Below are positions 36,521-46,208 of a stretch of 64,000 nucleotides of DNA, one piece after another. This DNA comes from Chromobacterium vaccinii (GTDB taxonomy: Bacteria; Pseudomonadota; Gammaproteobacteria; Burkholderiales; Chromobacteriaceae), in the NCBI RefSeq assembly GCF_000971335.1, contig NZ_JZJL01000001.1, positions 124,001-188,000 on the forward strand, given 5' to 3'. Position numbers and translations under genes: made by a program. A model generated the notes under the pieces. It worked only from the letters and a program-made list of their open reading frames with translations, had not been told where the DNA came from and made no database searches. How positions within the stretch are numbered: position 1 is the stretch's first letter; every line of letters starts with the position of its first letter.

Positions 36521-37864
36521 TTACTGCTGCGCCGCCGGTTCATGATCGCAACCGCCGGGCTGGATCGCCTCGTTGCGCAAGCGCTGGTACTGCTTGCCGT
36601 CCCAACGCCAGACCGACTCGCAGAAGCCGTTGCCGGACAGGCGGATATCATGGTACGGATTGTCCGAGTCGCTGTCCGGACCATCAGTCACCACGACGAA
36701 CTTGGTCGCCGGCACGCCGAAGCTGACGCGCAAGTGCCCGTCATCATCACGGTCGAAAGCCCAGATGCTCTGGCCTACGCTGCCGGAGGTGCAGCTGTCC
36801 CCGCCTCGTATCCAGATTTCGTTATGGTCTTCCTTGTGGTTCTTGGTATACCAGCCGCTCAGGCGGAACGGCGTGTGGCACTTGTCGGTGACGAAGCCCC
36901 AGGTGTCCTGGTCCTTGATCACATAGCTCACGCCCAAGGCAGCCAGCACTTCCTTCAGATCGGCGTCGGACAAGGCGTTGCCGTCTTCGAACAAGGCGGC
37001 GTTGGCGTCGGCGGGGGGCTGGCTGGACGAGGCGCTCTGATCGTCTCCTTCGTCATCCGGCTCATCGCTGCTGTCTTCCGACCATTCGGTGTAGCGGTCG
37101 GAACACGCCTGCCCCTCGCATTGATACGACCATTCCTTGTCGTCAAACCGGAAGTGGAATGAGCCCGCTCTCTTACCCCCGGTGATCTTCAGCGTCAGCG
37201 GGTGGAAGCCACGCGGATCGGTCTGCGAATCTGCCCGGTAATCGAAGCGCGCGTCGCCGTCGTCGGGCAGCGCGCCGAATATTTGGCCAGCAATGCTGAC
37301 TACATCCTTGCCATGAGCGGCGAGCAACTGCGGAAATCCCTTCCCTTTGTCACTCCCCTCGACCAGCCAAGCCATGTCGCCCTTGGCATTCAGGCGGATC
37401 AGGCGAGAATCGGCCGGCGCGAGAAAGTTATGGTTGCGGAAGGGAAGGATCAGGCCGGAAGCCTGCGCCTCATGAGTTTTGCCATCGAAAATGAAGGCTC
37501 CCAGCCGCGGGTCCGCGCCGCCTGCGACGCCGTCCTCGGATTCGCTGGAGCCATCGCCGCCCGCCAGCAGATACAGCTTGCTGCCTTCCACGGTTTCCAC
37601 CCGGTCCAGGCTCACCGGCTTCATGCAGAAATACATGTAATCGCTGGTCACCTTCCAGCAACGCTGCTTGGGATCGTAGCTGCCATGCCCGTACATCTTA
37701 TCGAGCAAGGCATCCGCCAGTTGGCTGTTCTGCTCCTTGGCCAGATCCAGCCGCTCGACGCGGCCATCGTTTCTCGTCATCACCCAGTAGGCCGCGCCGA
37801 TCAGGCCCAGCAGCGCGATGGCCGCCGCCACCAGCGCGATCCAGTGTTTCTTGTTCAATTTCAC
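36521..37864 (-). CDS. Membrane-anchored protein of unknown function, paralogue 1 of 3
   Basis: 447 residues starting at GTG 37864, which follows AAGGAT at correct spacing and aligns with the starts of the other two copies. One N-terminal helix (HWIALVAAAIALLGLIGAAY) anchors a periplasmic domain. Conserved features shared with the other copies are CWK and FCMKPVSLDRV near 70-95, the linker PPADANAALFEDGNALSDAD, GDSCTSGSVGQSIWAFDRDD, and a cysteine-containing end LSGNGFCESVWRWDGKQYQ then PGGCD. The acidic stretch EDSSDEPDDEGDDQ is copy-specific. Even spacing of cysteines suggests disulfides. The family is not recognised. Confidence 0.8.
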   Translation of the reverse strand: MKLNKKHWIALVAAAIALLGLIGAAYWVMTRNDGRVERLDLAKEQNSQLADALLDKMYGHGSYDPKQRCWKVTSDYMYFCMKPVSLDRVETVEGSKLYLLAGGDGSSESEDGVAGGADPRLGAFIFDGKTHEAQASGLILPFRNHNFLAPADSRLIRLNAKGDMAWLVEGSDKGKGFPQLLAAHGKDVVSIAGQIFGALPDDGDARFDYRADSQTDPRGFHPLTLKITGGKRAGSFHFRFDDKEWSYQCEGQACSDRYTEWSEDSSDEPDDEGDDQSASSSQPPADANAALFEDGNALSDADLKEVLAALGVSYVIKDQDTWGFVTDKCHTPFRLSGWYTKNHKEDHNEIWIRGGDSCTSGSVGQSIWAFDRDDDGHLRVSFGVPATKFVVVTDGPDSDSDNPYHDIRLSGNGFCESVWRWDGKQYQRLRNEAIQPGGCDHEPAAQQ

Positions 37865-37902
37865 GGAATATCCTTGAGTAGCCCAGGCAAGAGGCCCGGA
37901 CA

Positions 37903-37933
37903 AGAAAGGCCGGAGGACCAAACTCCGCCGGCC
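37903..37933 (-). terminator. Terminator of paralogue 2
   Basis: GGCCGG-N-GGA pairs with TCC-N-CCGGCC around a six-base loop, followed on the minus strand by TTTCTT. Confidence 0.65.
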
Positions 37934-37941
37934 TCCCAGTC

Positions 37942-39267
37942 TTATTCGCCGCCGCAGCCGCCCGGCTGGGTGGCGATGTTCTTCAGATGGGCGTACTGGC
38001 TGCCGTTCCAGCGCCACACCGCCTCGCAGAAACCGTTTCCGGACAGGCGGATGTCGTGGTAGCCGTCTGTCGCGTCGTCGGTGACGGTGGCTTGTTTGGC
38101 CGGCAGGCCCAGATTGGCGCGAAGGTGGCCGTCCTCGCCGCGGATGAACAGCCAGATGCTGTGCTCGGTATTGCCGGAGGTGCAGCTGTTTCCGCCTTGC
38201 AGCCACAGCATGTTTCGATTGTCCTCATACCCCTTGACCACCTCGGCCGACAGCGGGAAGGGCTTCGCGCACTCGGGCGTCACAAAGCCCCAAGTTTGCT
38301 GGTCCTTCACCACGAAAGCGGCATTAACCGCGGCCAGGACGTCCTTCAGGTCGGCCGCGGACAGCTCGGTGCCGTCGCTGAACAAAGCCGCGTTGGCATT
38401 GGCCGGCGGCTGATCCGTGCTGCCGCCCTCGTCATCCTGCTGGCTCATGGGCTGGGCCTCGGGAATGCCCTCCTTCTTGCTGCAGGCCACGTCGGCGCAG
38501 ACGTATTTCCATTTCTGGCTGTCGAAGCGAAACCTGAAGCTGGCCACCTGTTTGTGCTTGTCGTCGCTGACCTTCAGCAACAGCGGAAACACCTTGGCGT
38601 CAGCCTGGGCGGCGTCCGACAGGTATTCGAATTTCAGCTGCTCCGCCATGCCTTCTTCCTTGCCAAAAACATCGCCGGCGATATCGACGATCTTCTTGCC
38701 CTTGGGCGCGAACATCTGCGGGAAGCTGGAGCTGACACCCATCTGTTCGTCGTATCCCTCGGCCATCCATGCCATATAACCGGTTTTGGACAGCGCCAGA
38801 AGTTTGACCGCATCGGCATCGGGAGCCGAGCCCGAGCCGCTGACAAACGGCAATTCGCGGTCTCCAGCAATCAGTTGCCCGGTTTTCGCCTGAGTAATGA
38901 AGGCGCCGGCCAATCCTTCGGTATCCGCATGCGTGCCATCCGGATGGCTGCCCCCGGCAAACAGATAGAGCCGTTCCTCGCCATCTGCCTGCACCCTGTC
39001 CAGTGTCACCGGACGCATGCAGTAGGTGAATGCATCCCCATCGATCTTGTGGTCGATGTTCCAGCATTTCTCCTTGCCGTCGTACGCGTCCTTGCCGTAC
39101 ATCTTGTCCATGATGTCACTGGCCAGTTGCTTGCCGGGCTCGCCATCCAGCGCCAGCCGTTCCATCTGCACCGCCTGGTGCGACTTCCAGTACTTCCAGC
39201 CGCCGAAACCAGCGGCCAGCAGCAGGACCACGCCAGCCAGCAACGCGAGTTTTTTCTTATTTTCCAT
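37942..39267 (-). CDS. Membrane-anchored protein of unknown function, paralogue 2 of 3
   Basis: 441 residues. N-terminus MENKKKLALLAGVVLLLAAG is a signal anchor. The periplasmic part shares the order of motifs with paralogue 1: KCWNIDHKIDGDAFTYCMRP, VTLDRVQADGEERLYLFAGG, KYVCADVACSKKEG, PANANAALFSDGTELSAADL, GGNSCTSGNTEHSIWLF and HDIRLSGNGFCEAVWRWNGS. Paralogue 1 appears closer to it than paralogue 3 in the C-terminal half. It has its own terminator, so the three copies are probably separate units. Confidence 0.8.
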   Translation of the reverse strand: MENKKKLALLAGVVLLLAAGFGGWKYWKSHQAVQMERLALDGEPGKQLASDIMDKMYGKDAYDGKEKCWNIDHKIDGDAFTYCMRPVTLDRVQADGEERLYLFAGGSHPDGTHADTEGLAGAFITQAKTGQLIAGDRELPFVSGSGSAPDADAVKLLALSKTGYMAWMAEGYDEQMGVSSSFPQMFAPKGKKIVDIAGDVFGKEEGMAEQLKFEYLSDAAQADAKVFPLLLKVSDDKHKQVASFRFRFDSQKWKYVCADVACSKKEGIPEAQPMSQQDDEGGSTDQPPANANAALFSDGTELSAADLKDVLAAVNAAFVVKDQQTWGFVTPECAKPFPLSAEVVKGYEDNRNMLWLQGGNSCTSGNTEHSIWLFIRGEDGHLRANLGLPAKQATVTDDATDGYHDIRLSGNGFCEAVWRWNGSQYAHLKNIATQPGGCGGE

Positions 39268-39440
39268 ATCGTCTCAATCCGAATGATTCAATGCCAATTG
39301 AAGAAATAAGCATCAATAAATTTGACTTGTCATTCTATCAGGATGAATGGAAAACGTGTCCGCCCGGCAATGCCAATGAAATGAAAATGGCGGCTGAGCT
39401 TGTCGAGGAAAAAGAGAATGCGCGATTACCCCCCACATGC

Positions 39441-39465
39441 GAAAACGGCGGCCTCGGCCGCCGTT
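39441..39465 (-). terminator. Terminator of paralogue 3
   Basis: AACGGCGGC-N4-GCCGCCGTT followed on the minus strand by TTTTC. The 170 bases between it and the start of paralogue 2 are AT-rich and probably hold that gene's promoter. Confidence 0.75.
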
Positions 39466-39473
39466 CCTGTGAG

Positions 39474-40763
39474 CTACGCGCTGCCGCCGTCGCAGCCGCC
39501 GGCCTGGGTGGGGATGTTCAGCAGATGGATGAAGGCCTTGCCGTTCCAGCGCCACAAGCGGTCGCAAAAGCCCGCCGAGCCCACGCGCAGATCATGCACG
39601 CCCGCCGACACATCCCGGGTGCGGCGCACCTCGGCGGCCGGCATGCCCAGATTGGCGCGCAGGCGGCCCCCGCCGTCGCGGACGAAGACCCAGACGGAAG
39701 CGCCGGCCGCGCCCGAGGTGCAGCCATTGCCGCCGCGCACCCATAACTGCTCTTGTCCGCCGTCGCGTTCGAAATGGCCATTCAATGGGTAAGGATCGTC
39801 GCAACCGTTCGGGCCGACGAATCCCGCTTCACCGTCCTGCGAGACATAGCGCATGTCCAGCTGCGCCAATACATCTTGCAGATCGACATCCGACAGCTTG
39901 CGCCCCTTGCCGAACAAGGCCTCGTTGGCATCGGCCGCCGGCGTGTCCGGCCCCTGGACCTGCGCCTCGCGCTCCGGCCGCGTCGGCAGGCCGGCGCGCA
40001 CCCGGCAGTCGACATCGGCGCAAACATATTCCCAACGACGGCGGTCGAAGCGGAAATCGAAGCTGGCCAGCTGCTTGCCTTTGCCGTCGCGGACAATCGC
40101 CGACAGGGGATAGGCCGCGGCCTCGCCCCGGGCGCTGTCGAGCTGGTAGGCGAACTTCAGCCCGGCGACGGTATCGGCGTCGCGGCCGAACACGTCGCCG
40201 CCGATTGCCACCACCTTGTCGTCCTTGGACGCGTAAAACTGCGGGAAATCCTCGGATGCGTCGCGTCCGGCAGCGAACCAGCCCATATAGCCATCGCGGG
40301 ACAAACGCAGCAGCTGCGCCTGCTCGGGACCGGCGGCGCGGCGATTGAGAAAATCCAGCTCGCGGCTGCCGGCGATAGGCGCCAGGGTATCGGCGTCGGC
40401 GACGAAGGCGCCGGCCAGACCGCTCAGGTCTTCGTCGCGCGCGGCGTCTTTGCTGCCGCTGGCGAACAGATACAGCCGGCGTTCGCCGCCGGACACGACG
40501 CGGTCCAGCGCTACTGGCCGCAGGCAGTAATCGCCGCCGTCCTCGCGCAGATAATGCCAGCAGTCCCGCTGCGGATCGCGCTGCTCGCTGCCGTAAGCGC
40601 GATTCATGATGGCCGCCGCCAGCCTCCGCGCGGATGCGTCGGCCAGCGCCAATCTCTCCACTTTGACCTGATCGCCGCCTCGCAGCAGCAAGCCTCCGGC
40701 CAGGATCGCGGCCGCCAGCGCGACGCCGCCAGCGGCCAGGCGCAGCCTGGTCTTCCTTTCCAT
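39474..40763 (-). CDS. Membrane-anchored protein of unknown function, paralogue 3 of 3
   Basis: 429 residues from the ATG at 40763, six bases after AAGGGG. Signal anchor RLRLAAGGVALAAAILAGGL. Same motif order as the other copies: DCWHYLREDGGDYCLRPVAL, EYVCADVDCRVRAG, ADANEALFGKGRKLSDVDLQ, GNGCTSGAAGASVWVFVRDG and AGFCDRLWRWNGKAF, ending GGCDGG. It is the most divergent of the three and more GC-rich. It lies next to hemL but has its own terminator. Confidence 0.8.
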   Translation of the reverse strand: MERKTRLRLAAGGVALAAAILAGGLLLRGGDQVKVERLALADASARRLAAAIMNRAYGSEQRDPQRDCWHYLREDGGDYCLRPVALDRVVSGGERRLYLFASGSKDAARDEDLSGLAGAFVADADTLAPIAGSRELDFLNRRAAGPEQAQLLRLSRDGYMGWFAAGRDASEDFPQFYASKDDKVVAIGGDVFGRDADTVAGLKFAYQLDSARGEAAAYPLSAIVRDGKGKQLASFDFRFDRRRWEYVCADVDCRVRAGLPTRPEREAQVQGPDTPAADANEALFGKGRKLSDVDLQDVLAQLDMRYVSQDGEAGFVGPNGCDDPYPLNGHFERDGGQEQLWVRGGNGCTSGAAGASVWVFVRDGGGRLRANLGMPAAEVRRTRDVSAGVHDLRVGSAGFCDRLWRWNGKAFIHLLNIPTQAGGCDGGSA

Positions 40764-40793
40764 CCACATCCCCTTCACTGCCGCAATGTCCCG

Positions 40794-40828
40794 CGGACCC
40801 ATCGGGTCCGAATCTTTTTTTCATTCGG
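40794..40828. promoter_or_regulatory. Overlapping inverted repeats upstream of paralogue 3
   Basis: CGGACCC-N3-GGGTCCG (40794-40810) overlaps CCGAAT-N9-ATTCGG (40808-40828), whose loop is mostly T. On the plus strand the first stem followed by T-rich DNA resembles a terminator, but no plus-strand gene precedes it. A regulatory site for paralogue 3 is equally possible. Confidence 0.4.
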
Positions 40829-40868
40829 GGCAATATTACCAACTCGCCTCGTTTTTTCCAGCGCCATG

Positions 40869-40891
40869 AAAAAAGGGAGCCGAAGCTCCCT
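40869..40891 (-). terminator. Terminator of hemL
   Basis: GGGAGC-TTCG-GCTCCC followed by six T on the minus strand, about 24 bases after the hemL stop. TTCG is a stable tetraloop. Confidence 0.9.
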
Positions 40892-40914
40892 GGTTCCTCA
40901 CCCGCGCGAATCGT

Positions 40915-42192
40915 TCAAATGCGCGCGAAAGCCCTGCCGGCGGCCGCGAGAGTTTGTTCGATCATGCCGTCGCTGTGCGCGGCGGAAACGAAGCCGGCCT
41001 CGTAGGCGGACGGCGCGAAGTAGATGCCCTCGTCCAGCATCGCGTGGAAGAAGCGCTTGAAGCGCTCGATGTCGCAACCGGTGGCTTCGGCATAGGACTT
41101 GGGCGCCTTGTCGCTGAAGTAGAAGCCGAACATGCCGCCGACGCTGTCGGTGGACAGCGTGACGCCGGCTTTCCGCGCTTCTTCGGCCAGGCCTTGGGCC
41201 AGGCGCGCGGTGCGCTGTCCCAGCGTTTCGTAGAAGCCGGGCTGCTGGATCAGTTTCAGCGTCGCGAGGCCGGCGGCGACGGACAGCGGATTGCCGGACA
41301 GGGTGCCGGCCTGGTAGACGGTGCCCAGCGGCGCGATCTTGCCCATGATGTCGGCGCGGCCGCCAAAGGCCGCCAGCGGCATACCGCCGCCCACCACCTT
41401 GCCCAGCGTGGTCAGGTCCGGCGTGACGCCGTGCAGGCCCTGGGCGCAGCCCTTGGCCACGCGGAAGCCGGTCATCACTTCGTCGTAGATCAGCACCGCG
41501 CCGTGTTGCTCGGTCAGGCTGCGCAGCGCCTGCACGAACTCGGCCGACGGCTGGATCAGATTCATATTGCCGGCGATAGGCTCCAGGATCACGCAGGCGA
41601 TCTTGTCGCCGATCTCGGCGAAGGTGCGCGCCAGCTGCTCGACATCGTTGTATTGCAGCACCAGCGTGTGCTTGGTGAAGTCGGCCGGCACGCCGCCGGA
41701 GGACGGGTTGCCGAAAGTGAGCAGGCCGGAGCCGGCCTTGACCAGCAGGCTGTCGGAATGGCCGTGGTAGCAGCCCTCGAACTTGACGATCAGGTCGCGG
41801 CCGGTGAAGCCGCGCGCCAGGCGAATCGCGGTCATGGTCGCCTCGGTGCCGGACGATACCAGCCGCACCTGCTCGACGGACGGCAGCAGCTTGCAGATCT
41901 CCTCGGCGATCACCACCTCGCCCTCGGTCGGCGCGCCGAAGGACAGGCCGCCGACGGCGGCATCCTGCACCGCCTTCACCACCTCGGGATGAGCATGGCC
42001 GACGATGGCCGGGCCCCAGGAACCAACGTAATCCAGATACTGTTTGCCGTCGGCGTCCCAGAAATAGGCGCCCTCGGCGCGGGCGACGAAGCGCGGCGTG
42101 CCGCCGACTTGGCCAAAGGCGCGCACCGGCGAATTGACGCCGCCTGGGATCACTTGCTTGCCACGTTCGAACAGTTCCAGATTGCGGGACAT
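40915..42192 (-). CDS. hemL: Glutamate-1-semialdehyde 2,1-aminomutase
   Basis: 425 residues from the ATG at 42192 ([20 protein letters not shown]), the family's usual length. A long fused frame continues upstream but has no biological sense. PLP-enzyme features are [61 protein letters not shown] and the PLP-lysine region [17 protein letters not shown]. It converts glutamate-1-semialdehyde to 5-aminolevulinate after HemA. It stands alone between an unrelated paralogue cluster and the peptide-export genes. Confidence 0.96.
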   Translation of the reverse strand: MSRNLELFERGKQVIPGGVNSPVRAFGQVGGTPRFVARAEGAYFWDADGKQYLDYVGSWGPAIVGHAHPEVVKAVQDAAVGGLSFGAPTEGEVVIAEEICKLLPSVEQVRLVSSGTEATMTAIRLARGFTGRDLIVKFEGCYHGHSDSLLVKAGSGLLTFGNPSSGGVPADFTKHTLVLQYNDVEQLARTFAEIGDKIACVILEPIAGNMNLIQPSAEFVQALRSLTEQHGAVLIYDEVMTGFRVAKGCAQGLHGVTPDLTTLGKVVGGGMPLAAFGGRADIMGKIAPLGTVYQAGTLSGNPLSVAAGLATLKLIQQPGFYETLGQRTARLAQGLAEEARKAGVTLSTDSVGGMFGFYFSDKAPKSYAEATGCDIERFKRFFHAMLDEGIYFAPSAYEAGFVSAAHSDGMIEQTLAAAGRAFARI

Positions 42193-42275
42193 GAGGTTTT
42201 CCTTGTCTGGCGGCGCGGGCCGCGCCGCGGAATATGGGGATGCGCGGCGGAGCGTTCGGGTGCCGCCGGACGCGG

Positions 42276-44459
42276 TCATTCTACATGATCGCCGGCCCGA
42301 CCGGGACCGCCGCCGGCCCTCGCCCTCCGCTGTTCCGCCGCGGCCGCCGCCGGGGAGTCCTGCACGATGCGCCCTTGCTCCAGCACCACCACCCGCTCCG
42401 CCATGGCGATGGTTTCCGGCCGGTGGGCGACCAGGATGCGCGTCATGTCGATATCCCGCACCGCAGCGTTGACCAGCTGCTCGTTCCATACGTCCAGGTG
42501 GCTGGTGGCTTCGTCCAGCACCAAGAGCCGCGGCTGCTTGTACAGCGCCCGCGCCAGCAGCACACGCTGCTTCTGGCCGCCGGACAGGCCGGAGCCGATG
42601 TCGCCGACCAGGGTGTTGTAGTTCATCGGCATCGCCATGATTTCGTCGTGGATGGCGGCGAAACCGGCACAACGGCGGATGCGCTCTTGGTCCGGCTGCG
42701 GATCGAAAAAACAGATGTTGTCGGCGATGGAGCCGGAGAACAGCAGATCGTCCTGCATCACCGTGCCCAGCATCTGGCGATAATTGCCCAGGCCCAGCTG
42801 CCTGAGCGGCACGCCGCCCACCAGCACCTCGCCCTCGGTCGGCTCCATCAGACCGAGGACCAGCTTCAGCAGCGTGGTCTTGCCGCAGCCGGAGGCGCCG
42901 GTGACGGCCAGGCACTGGCCGGCCGGAATCGCCAGGCTCAGTTCGCGCAGCACATAGGGCTCGCTGTCGGAATAACGGAAGGAAACATTGCGCAGTTCGA
43001 TCGCCGCCTGGACATGGGCCGGATCGATCTCGACGTCGTTCAGCTCCGGCTCCGGCTCGGTCAGCAGGATGTCGGCGACGCGCTCGCCGTGCAGCCGCAG
43101 CATGCGCAGCTCGAACAGCTTGTCGATCAGCGCGGCGATGCGCTGGCTGAACTGGTCCTTGTAGCTGAGGAAGGCGAACAGCATGCCCACCGAGAAGCGG
43201 CCATCCATCACCGCCAGCGCCGCCAGCCACACCACCACCACCCGCTCGGCGTTGAACAGCAGCGCGTTGGCGGTCTGGAACGACAGGCTGAGCCGGGCGA
43301 TGCGCAGGTCGGCGTTGAACTGCTCGGCCAACGCGTTCATCCAGCCGATGCGCCGCTCCTCCTGGCGGCCGAACAGCCTCACGCTCTGCGCGCCGCGCGC
43401 CGACTCGATGAAATGGGTATTCTGCCGCGACGCGTGGATGATCTGCTCGGCCGTCGCTTCGCGCAGCGCGCGGAAGATGCTCCAGCGCAGCAGCGCGTAC
43501 AGCGCCACCGCGATCAGGCTCACCATGGCCAGCGGCGCGCTGTACAACAGCATCACGATCAGCGTGGCGATCACCAGCAGGCCGTCTATCACCCCCTCCA
43601 CAAACTGGGTGGTCAGGCTTTTCTGTATGGTCTGGATCGAGCCGAAACGCGAGGTGATGTCGCCCAGGTGGCGCTTCTCGAACCACGGCAGCGGCAGGCG
43701 CATCAGGTGGGCGAAGGCGTTGCCCAGCCACTGGAAATTGAGGCTGGTGGCCAGCGCCGTGGTTGCCCAGGAACGCACCGCGCCTATCAGCGTCTGCAAC
43801 AGCACCAGCAGCAGAAAACCGATGCCCAGCACGGTGATCAGGTCGCGGTCGGCCGCCACCAGCGCCTCGTCCACCACCCACTGCAGATAGAACGGCGCGG
43901 CCAGCGCGCATACCTGCAGCGCCAGGCCCAGCAGCAGCAACTGGAGCAAGCCGCCGCCCAGGCCGTCCACCCGGCCCATCAGCGACAGCAGGCTGAACTG
44001 CAGCTTCTCCTCGGTCTTGCGGAACGAGGTGTCCGGCGTCAGCTCCAGCGCCACCCCGGTGAAATGCTTGGACGCCTCGTCCAGGCTCAGCTTGCGCTCG
44101 CCCACTCCCGGATCGTGAATGACGATGTGTCGCGCCGCCACCTGTTTCAACACCACGAAATGGTTCATGTCCCAATGCAGCACGCAGGGCAGCTTCAACT
44201 GCGGCAGGTGCTGCAGGTCCAGCTTCAGCGGCCGCGACGCCAGGCCCAGCCCCTGGGCCATCGCGATCAGGCTCTTCAGCGTGCTGCCCTTCAGCGACAC
44301 CGAGAAACGGCGGCGCATATTGGCCAGGTCGATGCGGTGGCCCCAATAGCCGGCCACCATCGCCAGGCTGGCCAGGCCGCATTCGGCAGCCTCGGTCTGC
44401 AGCAGCAGCGGCAGCCGGCGGCGGCCCCAGAATCGCAAGGTCGGTTGCTGATGGCTCAT
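42276..44459 (-). CDS. Peptidase-containing ABC transporter (C39 peptidase, membrane and ATPase domains) for double-glycine peptides
   Basis: 727 residues. An N-terminal C39 peptidase has an intact catalytic set: Cys27 in [14 protein letters not shown], His100 in [10 protein letters not shown] and Asp116 in HDPG. Six membrane helices span about 165-430. The ATPase has Walker [10 protein letters not shown] near 521-529, LSGGQKQR near 630 and [11 protein letters not shown]. Such exporters cut leaders after a Gly-Gly motif and export the core. The three precursor peptides 2-7 kb away all end their leaders in SGG. It is coupled to the HlyD gene, with one base between them. Confidence 0.94.
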   Translation of the reverse strand: MSHQQPTLRFWGRRRLPLLLQTEAAECGLASLAMVAGYWGHRIDLANMRRRFSVSLKGSTLKSLIAMAQGLGLASRPLKLDLQHLPQLKLPCVLHWDMNHFVVLKQVAARHIVIHDPGVGERKLSLDEASKHFTGVALELTPDTSFRKTEEKLQFSLLSLMGRVDGLGGGLLQLLLLGLALQVCALAAPFYLQWVVDEALVAADRDLITVLGIGFLLLVLLQTLIGAVRSWATTALATSLNFQWLGNAFAHLMRLPLPWFEKRHLGDITSRFGSIQTIQKSLTTQFVEGVIDGLLVIATLIVMLLYSAPLAMVSLIAVALYALLRWSIFRALREATAEQIIHASRQNTHFIESARGAQSVRLFGRQEERRIGWMNALAEQFNADLRIARLSLSFQTANALLFNAERVVVVWLAALAVMDGRFSVGMLFAFLSYKDQFSQRIAALIDKLFELRMLRLHGERVADILLTEPEPELNDVEIDPAHVQAAIELRNVSFRYSDSEPYVLRELSLAIPAGQCLAVTGASGCGKTTLLKLVLGLMEPTEGEVLVGGVPLRQLGLGNYRQMLGTVMQDDLLFSGSIADNICFFDPQPDQERIRRCAGFAAIHDEIMAMPMNYNTLVGDIGSGLSGGQKQRVLLARALYKQPRLLVLDEATSHLDVWNEQLVNAAVRDIDMTRILVAHRPETIAMAERVVVLEQGRIVQDSPAAAAAEQRRARAGGGPGRAGDHVE

Positions 44460-44460
44460 C

Positions 44461-45765
44461 TCACACCTTTCCGCTGATGCTGTAGAGCGGCTCCAGCACC
44501 CATTCGTACAGCTTGCGCCGCTCCAGCAGCACGCTGGCGTCCAGCGCCATGCCGGCCTTCAAGGACTGGTTCTGGCCGTAGGTGATGACGCTCTGGCGCT
44601 CCAGCTTCACCCGCACCCGGTACAGCTGCTCGCCGGAACCGCCCTGGCCGCCGGGCAGATACAGCTCCTCCGGCCGCAGCGCGCTGCGCGACACCTCGCG
44701 CACCGTGCCCTTGAACTGGCCGAACTTCTGGTAGGGATAAGCCTGGTAGCGGATCAGCACCGCCATGCCCGGCTTGACGAAGCCGGCGGCGCGCGACGGC
44801 GCGTACAGCTCCGCCTCCAAGGGCGAGCCGGCCGGCGACAGATTCGCCAGCGTCTGTCCTAACGCCACGGTCTGGCCAGCCTGGGCGGCGATGCCGCTGA
44901 CCATGCCGGCTTGCGGCGCGCGCACCAGCAATTTGCGCTTGGCTTCGTTCTCGGTCAGGTCCTGCTCCAGCTCCGCCATGCCTCGCTGCGCCGCCGCCTC
45001 GTCGCGTTTGGCTTGCAGCTGCAGGTCGCCCAGATCGGACAAGGCCGTGTCGTGGTCGCTCTGCAAGGCGGCGCGGCCGCGCTGCAGGTCGGCCAGCTTG
45101 GTCTGCTGGTCTATCACTTCCGCCTGCTTGTCCTGCAGCGCGGCGGCGGAAATGAATTGCGACGCCAGCAGCTTGCGGTTGCGTTGCAGCGTTTCCTCGG
45201 CCAGCGCCACCCGCCGCCGCTGCAGGCCGATCTGTTCGTCCATCCGCTGCAGCTCGCGCGCCAGGTCGTCCGCCTTGCGCCGCAGCGTCTCCTGTTTTTG
45301 CCTGGCCTGCATGCGCAGCATCGCCTGGTCGCCTGCCAGGCTGTCGCGCCGCGATTGCAGCAGCGCGGTGATCTCGCGCCCGGCGTCGCCGCGGGTGGCG
45401 CTCTCGCGCTCGTTGCCGAGCACGAACAGCACGTCGCCGGCCCGCACTTGCTGACCCTCGCGCACCTTCACCTCGGCCACCACGCCGGACTGTGCCGGCT
45501 GCAGCCGGATCAGGCCCAGACTGGGCAGCAGCACGCCCGGCACCTGCGCCTTGCGGGTATAACTGGCCAGGGAAAAGAACAGAACGATGGCGATGGCGAT
45601 CAACGCGAACACGCCAGTCAGCCAGGCGAAGCTGGCGGGACGCAGCAGCACGATGCGGCCATAGCGCCGGTCTGAGGCGTGGCTGAGAGCGGCGGAACGA
45701 AAAAGTGGCACGGATAGGACGCCTTTGGTAGGCATGCCGCGCCGCGGCATGCGGAGATTAGACAC
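44461..45765 (-). CDS. HlyD-family membrane fusion protein, partner of the peptide exporter
   Basis: 434 residues from GTG 45765; downstream ATGs at 45750 and 45735 are also possible, and no start has a clear ribosome site. A cytoplasmic tail of about 45 residues precedes one helix (FAWLTGVFALIAIAIVLFFS). A lipoyl-like half domain (AEVKVREGQQVRAGDVLFVL), a long coiled coil (about 120-290) and a beta-barrel region follow. It bridges the ABC exporter to the outer membrane. No TolC-type outer membrane gene is in the window, so a shared one is presumably used. Confidence 0.92.
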   Translation of the reverse strand: MSNLRMPRRGMPTKGVLSVPLFRSAALSHASDRRYGRIVLLRPASFAWLTGVFALIAIAIVLFFSLASYTRKAQVPGVLLPSLGLIRLQPAQSGVVAEVKVREGQQVRAGDVLFVLGNERESATRGDAGREITALLQSRRDSLAGDQAMLRMQARQKQETLRRKADDLARELQRMDEQIGLQRRRVALAEETLQRNRKLLASQFISAAALQDKQAEVIDQQTKLADLQRGRAALQSDHDTALSDLGDLQLQAKRDEAAAQRGMAELEQDLTENEAKRKLLVRAPQAGMVSGIAAQAGQTVALGQTLANLSPAGSPLEAELYAPSRAAGFVKPGMAVLIRYQAYPYQKFGQFKGTVREVSRSALRPEELYLPGGQGGSGEQLYRVRVKLERQSVITYGQNQSLKAGMALDASVLLERRKLYEWVLEPLYSISGKV

Positions 45766-46208
45766 TCTATCATCAATTCCATTGGCATTTTAAGCGACAA
45801 GAAACTCGACCCGACACTCCAACTCCATAACGTTTGGACGGCCGCCGCGGCAACTTGGTCTTCTTCTTTAAATTCTCATTACGGACTACATGCGCGCCAC
45901 ACTGTCCATTAGGACTGGCCGATAACCGTCATTTCGAACAAGTTCCGCCTCCTCCATCGGCAATAACCATGCTGGGCAAGGATTACTGATCTGTTGCGCG
46001 ATGCAGACAAGCCGTCCCGGTTCCGCCGTTGCCGCGCATCCGTAATCGCCCGGGTTGTTCCCCCATCGGCGCCGTCCAATAGTTCACTGTCATCAATGGA
46101 ATGATCCATACCTCTTCTCCCATCGGCCATCGCCAGGCTGCGGGATCCATATGATGACGCGTTCGGGCCGACCACTGTCGACCCCCACACACGCAAAGGA
46201 GAAGCACC
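45766..46208. promoter_or_regulatory. Divergent control region of the peptide cluster
   Basis: About 440 bases between the exporter operon and the first precursor, with no gene. AT content is above the genome average near 45770-45900. It contains the CviR-like palindrome at 45902-45917. AAAGGAG just before 46209 serves the precursor. Confidence 0.6.
45902..45917. promoter_or_regulatory. Candidate CviR (LuxR-type) quorum-sensing box
   Basis: CTGTCC-ATTA-GGACTG differs at one base from the CTGNCC-N4-GGNCAG consensus I recall for Chromobacterium CviR. It lies 137 bases before the exporter operon start. The consensus is from memory and binding is untested. Confidence 0.45.

Noticed and set aside
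40915-44382. A single 1155-residue minus-strand frame covering hemL and part of the ABC exporter
   Set aside because: Only the last 425 residues are real (hemL). The upstream part is out of frame with the genuine exporter gene and has no family motif.
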